Assembly: GCA_030684755.1 (NCBI GenBank)
Contig: JAUXXN010000586.1
Span: 1 to 6,887, forward strand
DNA length: 6,887 nt
Origin: Hydrogenophaga sp.
Lineage (GTDB): Bacteria > Pseudomonadota > Gammaproteobacteria > Burkholderiales > Burkholderiaceae_C
Direction: 5' to 3'
In this document: positions 1 to 5,802 of the stretch, piece after piece
Layout of the letters: each line of letters opens with the position of its first letter
How positions within the stretch are numbered: position 1 is the first letter of the stretch
Made by a program: the position numbers and the translations under genes
Notes under the pieces: generated by a model
Told to the model about the DNA's origin: nothing
What the model saw: the letters and a program-made list of their open reading frames with translations, nothing else
The model's database searches: none

Positions 1-861
1 CGCCAGCGCCGCCACGCCCAGCAGCGACGCGGCCAGCGCCTGGGTCTGCAGCACGCCATGCATGCGCGCCACCAAGCCGGGTTTGGCGCCTTCGGGAATG
101 CTGAAGCTGAAGCCACGGCCGAGCGCGAAGAAGTCCTTCACGTTGAACGCACCGATGAGCAGCGCCACGCCCGCCAGCAGCAACCGCACCGGCTGCGACA
201 GACCCACCGCCAGAAACACGTTCAGCCACGCTGCCATGAACGCGAAGTAAACGGCGCCGCTGACGAAGACAAAGGTGCCCGCGATCAGCACGGTGCGCCG
301 CCGGTCGTTCTGCCGCACCAGCATGGCCAACAGGAAGAGCAGCACCCACATCGCGCAGGGGTTGAAACCGTCCAGCAGACCCAACGCCAGGGTGAACAGC
401 GGCAGCCCCAAGCGCTGTGCGCTGAGCGTGCCGAAGAGTGCGCTGTCAACCGTCTGCTTCTGCACCTGCGTGCCGGTGTCGATGAGACGAAGCACCTCCT
501 GCCCGGTGGTTGATGCGCTCTCGAAGCCCACGATCAGTTGCCCAGCGGCCAAAAAGGCAGGCACGCCCGGTGGCCAAACTCCATGGGCTTGCGACAGCGC
601 GCTCAACGCGTCGCGGGCCGCCGGGTCGGTGTCAACGCTGCGGTAGATGATTTGCAACGCGGGCTGCTGGTGCTGCACGCCGTCGAGGAACTCCTTCGCG
701 TCGGCGCAGTAGGGGCAGCCGTCGCGCACAAACACCTGCAGCACGGGCGACCCCGCAACCGCTGGCGCAGGAGGCTGCGCAGCAAGCGCACCCAGCCAAA
801 ACCCAAACAGCCAGAGCAGAGCCAACCCAACCCTCAAAATGCGAGCAGCCAAAGTGTCCAT
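1..861 (-). CDS. Membrane redox protein: signal sequence + glutaredoxin/thioredoxin-like CPYC domain + DsbD/CcdA-like membrane domain (C-terminus cut by window edge)
   Basis: Reading from the ATG at 861, the frame stays open for 287 codons and leaves the window without a stop, so the C-terminus is missing. Residues 1-28 look like a signal peptide or anchor (hydrophobic 11-27, AxA-like ends). A small thioredoxin-fold domain follows, with the CPYC redox pair at Cys49/Cys52 and a probable cis-proline at Val100-Pro101. From about 153 there are at least three membrane helices (about 153-181, 190-219, 225-245), and a fourth begins near the edge. The first contains Asn-Pro-Cys (167-169), the arrangement of the first redox cysteine in DsbD/CcdA electron carriers. 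The partner cysteine is not visible and would lie outside the window. Inferred role: passing electrons across the inner membrane to the periplasmic CPYC domain, for disulfide reduction, cytochrome c maturation or oxidative defence. The substrate is unknown. The start has a poor ribosome site; an in-frame GTG lies 10 codons upstream. The order (redox domain first) is the reverse of DsbD's C-terminal thioredoxin. Confidence 0.8.
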   Translation of the reverse strand, partial: MDTLAARILRVGLALLWLFGFWLGALAAQPPAPAVAGSPVLQVFVRDGCPYCADAKEFLDGVQHQQPALQIIYRSVDTDPAARDALSALSQAHGVWPPGVPAFLAAGQLIVGFESASTTGQEVLRLIDTGTQVQKQTVDSALFGTLSAQRLGLPLFTLALGLLDGFNPCAMWVLLFLLAMLVRQNDRRRTVLIAGTFVFVSGAVYFAFMAAWLNVFLAVGLSQPVRLLLAGVALLIGAFNVKDFFALGRGFSFSIPEGAKPGLVARMHGVLQTQALAASLLGVAALA

Positions 862-893
862 ACCGTTATTGGATACCGCCTGCACCCGTCGTG

Positions 894-930
894 TACTGCC
901 TTATGTCAAGCAGAAATTCTCATTTTGAAA
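894..930 (-). promoter_or_regulatory. Possible sigma-70 promoter for the redox membrane gene
   Basis: On the minus strand TTCAAA (929-924) and CATAAG (905-900) are 18 bases apart, each matching four of six consensus bases. This would put the transcript start near 893, about 30 bases before the ATG at 861. A perfect TTGACA also occurs at 909-904 but has no acceptable -10 box at normal spacing. Weak evidence; the gene may instead be read through from the upstream ligase gene, since no terminator is seen between them. Confidence 0.2.
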
Positions 931-1004
931 AGTGCGGGATGGGGGCAGGCGTGAGCGCTCGGCTGTCAGCCTTTTTGTTGTGTTTCAGGGCTACAGCGTA
1001 CCGC

Positions 1005-3863
1005 TCAGGTTTCGGTGCTGGCGAGTCGGCGGGCTATCACGCGGCGTGCCCGATCCCGCAACTGCACCGCCGCTGAAAAAGTTTCCAGCTCTGGCGCAAC
1101 CGTGAGCGGGGCGCCGAAGTGCACCGACAGCACCGCCGGGCGCGGCCACCAGCGCCCGTCTCCGAGCAGTTGCCGGGTGCCACCCAGCGTGACAGGGACC
1201 ACCGGCACCTTGGCGGTGGCCGCTGCCAGAAAACCACCGAGCCTGAAAGGCAGCAGCCCAGGTGCTGCGACAAAGGTGCCCTCTGGGAACACCATCAGTG
1301 CCTGGCCAGACTGCACCACGTCGGCCATGTGCTGGGCGTCAGCCACGCTGCGGCGCGGGTCGAATCGTTCCACGAAAGCTGCGCCCAGGCGCTTGAGGAA
1401 ACGCCCGGCCACCCACTGCCGCTCAAGCTCCCGCTTGGCCACAAAGGCAACCGGTCTGTCCAGTGCGGCCACCAGCAACAGTCCGTCCAAGTAGCTCGCG
1501 TGGTTGCTCACCAGCACAAAGCGGGCGTCGGCAGGCAGGTGTTCCAGCCCGTGCACGGTGGGTGTTGCGCCGGCCAAGCGCAGCAGCAGGCGTGCAGCCC
1601 GATGGCAAAAGCGCCAAGCCAATGGCTGGGTCGGCAGCAGCACGGTGACCAGCCAGGCAGCGGGCACCATCAGCCAGAACAAGACAAAAGCCCGAACACC
1701 GAACCACCCGCTCAAGCAGCGCTGCAGACCGTGGTGCAACCGAAGCCCCAGCGCGCCAAGGGCCAGTCGAAGCCACTGTGCCCGAACGCTGGTTTTTGGG
1801 GTGTTCAGGCCCCCTTGTTCGACCAGCGAACGGCAGGCCGCGCGACGCACTTTCCCGCTGGAGGTTTTGAGCACGGTGTGCGGCGGAACCAGGAGGATGT
1901 CGTCGGCGGGTTCTCCGATGGCAGCCACCACCGCGCGCGAGACCGCTTCATGCAAGGCGGCTGTGTCACGTGCTTCTCGCGGGCTCACCTCGGCCAGCAC
2001 CACGAGGCGCTCGGTGCCGCTGCCGGTATCTCGCAGGCCGAACACCGCAACGCATCCTGTGCGCACGCCTTTGACTTCGCCCACAGCTTGCTCAATTTCT
2101 TGCGGGTACAGGTTGCGGCCACCCCGGATCACGATGTCTTTGACCCGTCCGGTCACGAAGACCTCGCCCTCGGCCAAGTAAGCCCGATCTCCCGTGTCCA
2201 GCCATTCGCCCTGGTCGTCGCTGAACAGGCGCGCCGTGAGATCTGGTGCGTGCCAGTAGCCTGCTGTGGCAGAAGGTCCGCAAAACTCCAGCCGCCCCTC
2301 AACCCGTTCGGGCAACGGTTGGCCTGCACCGTCAACAATGCGAATGCGGTGCCCGGGCAGCACACGCCCGCAGGCCACGAAACGCAACGCGGTGGTTTGC
2401 TGGCTGGGCACCGCACGGCGCTCTTGTTCGAAGGTGTCCCGTTCGATGGTGTCGATGCGCGGGCCGCGCCCGAGCGGCGGAAACAGCAGGCCCACAGAAG
2501 CTTCAGCCAAGCCGTACACCGGCGTCATCGCCGTGGGGCTCAACCCGCAGGCGGCAAAACGTTGGCCGAAGCGCGTGACGGTGTCCGGGCTCACCGCCTC
2601 GGCGCCGTTGAAGGCCAGCCGCCAGCGGCTCAGATCGAGGCCGACCATTGCCGCGTCATCGATCCGGTTCATGCACAGTTCGTAGGCAAAGTTGGGGCCA
2701 GCCGAGAGCGTGCCGCCGTGGTGCGAGATCGCTTCCAGCCAGCGCCGGGGGCGACCCAAAAAGGCCAGTGGTGACATCACCACCAGCCGGAAACCCACGG
2801 TGAAACTGCCCAGCCAGGCGCCGATCAGACCCATGTCGTGGTACAGCGGCAGCCAGCTGACGAACACGTCTTGTGAGGTGGCTTCGATCGCGTTGGCCAT
2901 GGCACGGATGTTGGCCAGCAGGTTGGCGTGCGTGAGCGCCACGCCCTTGGGTTGCCCGGTGCTGCCCGAGGTGTATTGAATGAAGGCCACGTCGGTTGCC
3001 CGGACCGCCACCGCAGCCAACGGGTGTCCTTGCCCGGAGGCGATCAGATCTTCGGGCGTGCGCACGGTTCTCATGCCCGGCACCCTGGCCTGAAGCAAAC
3101 GGGCCACCTTCATCGCTTCGGGCACGCTGATCAGCAAGGCGGCCTGCGCATTGGCCAAAATGCCGGTGTGGCGGTTCACATGGTCTTCGAGCTGGGAAGG
3201 GCGTGCTGGCGGGTAGATTGGCACCGGAACACCGCCCGCGCGCAGGATGCCGAGGTAGGTGAAGAAGTAGGCTGGTGAGGTGGGCAGCATGATGGCCACC
3301 GTTTGGCCCGGTTCGAGCCCGGCCAGCTGCAGCCCCATGGCCAGCGCGGTCGAAGCCTCGTACAACTGCCGGTAACTGATTGGGGTTTCTGTTTTGTCGG
3401 CCAAATAGACGATCTGCACCTGATCTGGGTGAGCCGCCAGGTGGGCGTCAAGCACCTCCAGCAGCGTCTGTGCGCTGTCCCATGAGGGTGCGCCGGGGCT
3501 GGTTGTTACAGCCGCGATGGGCGCCACAGGGGTTGCCACACAGCTCGGCGGCACTTGGTCGTTCGCCGTGGCCGGTTGTGTGCATCCTCTTAGCCATGCC
3601 GCCCAGAGGTCACCCACAGTTTCCGCTTTCTCCAGCGTGTCTTCGGGCAGCGCTATGCCGGTGGCAGACTCGATGCGCAGCAGCAACTCCATGCGCCCCA
3701 GGCTGTCGAAGCCCAGGTCCCGATCCAGCGAGCTGGAGGCCTGAATGCTCGTTGGCAGCGAGGCTGTGTCAGGGTGCAGGTCTTGCCGCGTCTGCCTCAC
3801 CACATCGTGCAGCTGGGCTTCGCTCCACCGGGACGAATTGAATACCGCGTCGGTTTTTTCCAT
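1005..3863 (-). CDS. Three-module lipid enzyme: acyl carrier protein - fatty acyl-AMP ligase-like - PlsC-type 1-acylglycerol-phosphate acyltransferase
   Basis: The protein is 952 residues from the ATG at 3863. That start is preceded by AGGAG nine bases upstream; the longest open frame begins at 3947 but has no ribosome site there and adds 28 unremarkable residues. Module 1 (about 13-95) is an acyl carrier protein with GFDSL, Ser54 being the phosphopantetheine attachment site. Module 2 (about 127-700) is an adenylate-forming enzyme: P-loop YTSGSTGQPKG at 297-307, SWLPLYHDMG around His342, YGLAE ending at Glu454, TGD at 557-559, GRVKD from 572, and the catalytic Lys671 in TSSGK. The PLYHDMG and GRNLYPQEIE forms resemble fatty acyl-AMP ligases rather than acyl-CoA synthetases. 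One membrane helix follows (about 723-743). Module 3 is a PlsC acyltransferase with HX4D (His788, Asp793) and FPEGT (859-863). Inferred reaction: fatty acid plus ATP gives acyl-AMP, the acyl group moves to the built-in carrier, then to a lysophospholipid or another acceptor at the inner membrane. It resembles E. coli Aas in idea but has another module order and its own carrier. The acceptor is unknown. Confidence 0.9.
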   Translation of the reverse strand: MEKTDAVFNSSRWSEAQLHDVVRQTRQDLHPDTASLPTSIQASSSLDRDLGFDSLGRMELLLRIESATGIALPEDTLEKAETVGDLWAAWLRGCTQPATANDQVPPSCVATPVAPIAAVTTSPGAPSWDSAQTLLEVLDAHLAAHPDQVQIVYLADKTETPISYRQLYEASTALAMGLQLAGLEPGQTVAIMLPTSPAYFFTYLGILRAGGVPVPIYPPARPSQLEDHVNRHTGILANAQAALLISVPEAMKVARLLQARVPGMRTVRTPEDLIASGQGHPLAAVAVRATDVAFIQYTSGSTGQPKGVALTHANLLANIRAMANAIEATSQDVFVSWLPLYHDMGLIGAWLGSFTVGFRLVVMSPLAFLGRPRRWLEAISHHGGTLSAGPNFAYELCMNRIDDAAMVGLDLSRWRLAFNGAEAVSPDTVTRFGQRFAACGLSPTAMTPVYGLAEASVGLLFPPLGRGPRIDTIERDTFEQERRAVPSQQTTALRFVACGRVLPGHRIRIVDGAGQPLPERVEGRLEFCGPSATAGYWHAPDLTARLFSDDQGEWLDTGDRAYLAEGEVFVTGRVKDIVIRGGRNLYPQEIEQAVGEVKGVRTGCVAVFGLRDTGSGTERLVVLAEVSPREARDTAALHEAVSRAVVAAIGEPADDILLVPPHTVLKTSSGKVRRAACRSLVEQGGLNTPKTSVRAQWLRLALGALGLRLHHGLQRCLSGWFGVRAFVLFWLMVPAAWLVTVLLPTQPLAWRFCHRAARLLLRLAGATPTVHGLEHLPADARFVLVSNHASYLDGLLLVAALDRPVAFVAKRELERQWVAGRFLKRLGAAFVERFDPRRSVADAQHMADVVQSGQALMVFPEGTFVAAPGLLPFRLGGFLAAATAKVPVVPVTLGGTRQLLGDGRWWPRPAVLSVHFGAPLTVAPELETFSAAVQLRDRARRVIARRLASTET

Positions 3864-3872
3864 ATTCCACTG

Positions 3873-3877
3873 CTCCT
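3873..3877 (-). promoter_or_regulatory. Ribosome binding site deciding the start of the ACP-ligase-acyltransferase gene
   Basis: AGGAG on the minus strand lies nine bases before the ATG at 3863. Nothing comparable precedes the longer open-frame start at 3947, so this site supports the shorter protein beginning MEKTDAVF. Confidence 0.7.
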
Positions 3878-3888
3878 GGGGGTGCGCG

Positions 3889-3918
3889 CCACCCGTTGGT
3901 GGTTGGGCGTCACCCAAC
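3889..3918. repeat. Two adjacent short inverted repeats in the divergent region before the ligase gene
   Basis: CCACC (3889-3893) pairs with GGTGG (3898-3902) across a 4-base loop, and GTTGGG (3902-3907) pairs with CCCAAC (3913-3918) across a 5-base loop. They lie 26 to 55 bases upstream of the ligase start, so they could form hairpins in its leader RNA or be a protein-binding site between the divergent genes. No function can be assigned from sequence, and short GC-rich repeats can arise by chance in such DNA. Confidence 0.3.
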
Positions 3919-3940
3919 GAATGAGTCGCCCAAAATGCCA

Positions 3941-3968
3941 TTGTCATGCAGGCGTCGTTCGGTATACG
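3941..3968 (+). promoter_or_regulatory. Possible sigma-70 promoter of maiA, giving a leaderless or near-leaderless transcript
   Basis: TTGTCA (3941-3946, five of six consensus bases) and TATACG (3963-3968, four of six) are separated by 16 bases. A start about seven bases after the -10 box falls near 3975, only about three bases before the maiA ATG at 3978. This fits the absence of any Shine-Dalgarno sequence before that ATG. Not tested; the -10 box is imperfect. Confidence 0.35.
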
Positions 3969-3977
3969 CTACGCGCC

Positions 3978-4619
3978 ATGAAGCTCTACAACTACTTCCG
4001 ATCCTCGGCCTCGTTTCGCGTGCGCATTGCGCTGGCGCTCAAGGGGTTGCCTTATGAATACGTGCCGGTTCATTTGGCCAAAGGCGAGCACAAGCAGGCG
4101 GTTTACGCCGACATTGCGGCCGACCAACTGGTGCCCGCGCTGGAGCTGGACGATGGCACACGGCTGTCGCAGTCGATGGCGATCATCGAGTTTTTGGATG
4201 AGACCTACCCCACACCCGCCTTGGTGCCAGCCGACGCCTTGGGCCGTGCACGGGTTCGCGCGCTGGCGCAGTCCATCGCCTGCGAGATCCACCCCGTCAA
4301 CAACCTGCGGGTGCTGAAGTACCTGAGCAAGGAACTGAAGGTGGACGAAGAAGCCAAGAACACGTGGTACCGCCATTGGGTGCGCACCGGGCTCGAATCT
4401 TTCGAACGGCAACTGGCTTTGCTGCCCGCCAGCACCTACTGTTTTGGCGAAACGCCCACACTGGCCGACTGCTGTCTGGTGCCCCAGATCTTCAACGGTC
4501 AGCGCTTCAACACCCCCTTTGATGGCCTGCCACGCACCATGGCGGCGTTTGAGGCGTGCATGGCATTGCCTGCCTTTCAGCAGGCTCAGCCCTCGGCCTG
4601 CCCGGACGCCGAAGCCTGA
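3978..4619 (+). CDS. maiA: Maleylacetoacetate isomerase (zeta-class glutathione S-transferase)
   Basis: The 213-residue protein has the usual length for this family. It catalyses glutathione-dependent cis-trans isomerisation of maleylacetoacetate to fumarylacetoacetate in cytosolic tyrosine/homogentisate breakdown; close relatives isomerise maleylpyruvate in gentisate degradation, so that substrate cannot be excluded. The N-terminal thioredoxin-like domain shows RSSASFRVRIAL, with Ser9, Ser10 and Ser12 in the active-site loop (Ala11 where the human enzyme has Cys, common in bacteria). It also shows Val52-Pro53 as the cis-proline and Gln65-Ser66 for glutathione binding. The helical C-terminal domain contains the zeta signature EIHPVNNLRVLKYL and a TLADCCLVPQ segment. 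The start at 3978 matches the conserved family N-terminus MKLYNYFRSS; an in-frame ATG at 3921 would add 19 residues of non-family sequence. Its stop overlaps the pgeF start (TGATG). No other homogentisate-pathway gene is in the window. Confidence 0.92.
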   Translation: MKLYNYFRSSASFRVRIALALKGLPYEYVPVHLAKGEHKQAVYADIAADQLVPALELDDGTRLSQSMAIIEFLDETYPTPALVPADALGRARVRALAQSIACEIHPVNNLRVLKYLSKELKVDEEAKNTWYRHWVRTGLESFERQLALLPASTYCFGETPTLADCCLVPQIFNGQRFNTPFDGLPRTMAAFEACMALPAFQQAQPSACPDAEA

Positions 4620-5419
4620 TGGCGCTGCCTTCCGACTGGATCGTGCCCGACTGGCCCGCGCCACCCTCGGTGCGGGCCGTGTTTACCAGCCGTTCGGGCG
4701 GCGTGTCGGCGCCGCCGTTTGACAGCTTCAACCTGGGCGACCATGTGTGCGACGAACCGGCCGCCGTGGCCTGCAACCGGCTGCGGCTGGCCGAGGCGTT
4801 GAACCAGCAGCCTGTTTTTTTGCAGCAAGTGCATGGCACCGCCGTGTTGCAGCTGGACGCTCAGACACCCCATGGCAGCGTGGCCGATGCCTGCCTGACC
4901 ACCGCACCTGGTGTGGCCTGCACCATCATGGTGGCCGACTGTTTGCCCGTGCTGTTCGCCCACACCTCGGGGGCTGTGGTGGCTGCGGCCCATGCGGGTT
5001 GGCGCGGTTTGGCGCAAGGCGTGCTGGAAAACACCTTTGCAGCTTTGGTGCTGGCGGTGCAGAAAATCCACCCAACGGCCACGCCCGCCAACGTGGCCCA
5101 AGAAACGCTTGCTTGGCTGGGGCCGTGCATTGGGCCTGGTGCTTTTGAAGTGGGCCCAGATGTGCGCGAAGCGTTCGTGACCGATCAACCGGGAATGCAC
5201 AAAGCTTTTGTAGCGAGCGAAGACGGCAAGTTTTTGGCCAATTTGCCGATGTTGGCGCGCTGGCGGCTGGCTACGCTGGGCATCAAAAAGGTGACTGGTA
5301 ACGATGGTGCACCGACTTGGTGCACGGTTACGCAGTCGTCAAGGTTCTTTTCGCACCGCCGGGACGCTGCCCGTCTCGGCAGCACCGGGCGCATGGCCGC
5401 CTGCATTTGGCGGGTTTGA
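4619..5419 (+). CDS. pgeF: PgeF/YfiH family protein (purine nucleoside phosphorylase / peptidoglycan editing factor, DUF152, LACC1-like)
   Basis: The 266-residue protein has the normal family length. The zinc-binding catalytic triad is intact: His72 in QQVHG, Cys108 in ADCLPV and His125 in HAGWRG. The family's C-terminal signature is also present (FFSHRRD followed by TGRMAACIW). Family members, formerly annotated as polyphenol oxidase or laccase, act on purine nucleosides. E. coli YfiH is reported to remove wrongly incorporated residues from UDP-MurNAc peptide precursors. A cytosolic location is expected since no signal peptide is seen. The ATG at 4619 shares one base with the maiA stop, giving TGATG, and there is no clear ribosome site of its own, so translational coupling to maiA is likely. 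An in-frame ATG at 4556 would lie inside maiA and is not favoured. In many betaproteobacteria this gene sits just before phaC, as here, but a convergent small gene intervenes and its last 81 bases overlap that gene. Confidence 0.93.
   Translation: MALPSDWIVPDWPAPPSVRAVFTSRSGGVSAPPFDSFNLGDHVCDEPAAVACNRLRLAEALNQQPVFLQQVHGTAVLQLDAQTPHGSVADACLTTAPGVACTIMVADCLPVLFAHTSGAVVAAAHAGWRGLAQGVLENTFAALVLAVQKIHPTATPANVAQETLAWLGPCIGPGAFEVGPDVREAFVTDQPGMHKAFVASEDGKFLANLPMLARWRLATLGIKKVTGNDGAPTWCTVTQSSRFFSHRRDAARLGSTGRMAACIWRV
5307..5325 (-). terminator. Possible hairpin terminator of the small membrane protein gene, embedded in pgeF
   Basis: GTGCACC (5307-5313) and GGTGCAC (5319-5325) form a perfect 7-bp inverted repeat with a 5-base loop. 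On the minus strand it begins 13 bases after the stop at 5339. No T-run follows directly (the nearest is about 18 bases further), so an intrinsic terminator is doubtful. It could equally be a chance consequence of the pgeF codons for Gly-Ala-Pro-Thr-Trp-Cys-Thr. Confidence 0.25.
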
Positions 5420-5674
5420 GTGGGTTGCCTCAGTCCCTTGCGCCACCAAGGCAGCGCCTGCGGCCATGCTGGCTTGGTGTTCCGCAGCTTCGCGTGCCTT
5501 GTTGATTTTTCGCCGTTGGGGCGTGCGCATTAGGTAAACCACCAGTACGACTGGCATCAAACCGTAAAGAAAAAAGGTCACAATGGCTCCCAGCACGGTG
5601 CCCGTGCTGTTGAATGCTTCGGCCACCGACATCATGAGAACCACGTAAATCCAACCAATCACCACCAGATACAC
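5339..5674 (-). CDS. Small two-helix inner-membrane protein of unknown function
   Basis: This 111-residue protein starts with GTG at 5674, preceded by AAGGA five bases upstream, which supports it as a real gene. Two membrane helices are visible: about 3-19, and about 27-49 ending in a basic cluster (RTPQRRKINK, 50-59) that should remain in the cytoplasm. An Ala/Pro/Gly-rich tail (about 60-111) looks disordered. The N-terminal half has the character of a conserved short hypothetical protein that I recall next to phaC in Comamonadaceae, but I cannot name a function. The gene runs divergently from phaC (128 bases between starts) and convergently with pgeF, sharing 81 bases with its end. Those 27 tail codons are therefore constrained by pgeF on the other strand. 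A role in PHA metabolism would rest on position alone. Confidence 0.75.
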   Translation of the reverse strand: MYLVVIGWIYVVLMMSVAEAFNSTGTVLGAIVTFFLYGLMPVVLVVYLMRTPQRRKINKAREAAEHQASMAAGAALVAQGTEATHSNPPNAGGHAPGAAETGSVPAVRKEP

Positions 5675-5679
5675 AGCGT

Positions 5680-5684
5680 TCCTT
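5680..5684 (-). promoter_or_regulatory. Ribosome binding site supporting a GTG start for the small membrane protein
   Basis: AAGGA on the minus strand lies five bases before the GTG at 5674. It is the main evidence for choosing this non-ATG start. Confidence 0.6.
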
Positions 5685-5731
5685 GAAGTCCCGGACGGGT
5701 TGTCAGCTTTTTGGAAGCCGTTAAACCGAAA

Positions 5732-5759
5732 CTAGGGAAAACCCGGAATCTCTCCCTAG
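5732..5759. repeat. 7-bp inverted repeat in the phaC upstream region (candidate operator)
   Basis: CTAGGGA (5732-5738) is matched exactly by TCCCTAG (5753-5759) with 14 bases between. The right arm is also part of a second, tighter repeat, TCCCT-AG-AGGGA (5753-5764). Arm centres are 21 bases apart, about two helical turns, which suits a dimeric DNA-binding protein. The site lies 44 to 71 bases before the phaC start and just upstream of the candidate -10 box, so a regulator bound here could block phaC. This is an inference; no known PhaR site is recognised. Confidence 0.4.
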
Positions 5760-5766
5760 AGGGATT

Positions 5767-5772
5767 GATAAT
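5767..5772 (+). promoter_or_regulatory. Candidate -10 box of phaC
   Basis: GATAAT matches five of six consensus bases in an AT-rich patch. The transcript would start near 5779, giving a leader of about 24 bases that contains the GGAGA ribosome site (5793-5797), five bases from the ATG at 5803. No good -35 box is found at 16-18 bases spacing, so either an activator is needed or the call is wrong. Confidence 0.35.
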
Positions 5773-5802
5773 AAGCCCCTGGCAAAACCATTGGAGACAA
5801 GC

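Noticed and set aside
58..513. Plus-strand open frames of up to 151 codons at the left edge
   Set aside because: The minus-strand frame there has a signal peptide, CPYC, cis-Pro and NPC motifs, so the plus-strand frames are shadows.
904..909. Perfect TTGACA on the minus strand as the -35 box of the redox gene
   Set aside because: At 16-18 bases spacing the next hexamers are GC-rich (GGGTGC-like); the better AT-rich TATCCA is 28 bases away.
961..976. GGCT-GTC-AGCC followed by TTTTT as an intrinsic terminator
   Set aside because: The T-run follows on the plus strand, where no gene ends. The stem is only four base pairs, and on the minus strand no T-run follows.
1119..2774. 551-codon open frame on the plus strand
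   Set aside because: It lies fully antisense to the ligase/acyltransferase gene, whose motifs are unmistakable. The translation is rich in His, Gln, Arg and Ala with no domain, as expected of a shadow frame in GC-rich DNA.
3864..3947. Longer N-terminus of the ligase gene starting at 3947
   Set aside because: There is no ribosome site at 3947, the extra 28 residues show no ACP-family character, and AGGAG sits before the ATG at 3863.
3969..4664. 231-codon minus-strand open frame over maiA
   Set aside because: It is antisense to a clear maiA with conserved motifs, shows no recognisable domain, and overlaps both the maiA and pgeF starts.
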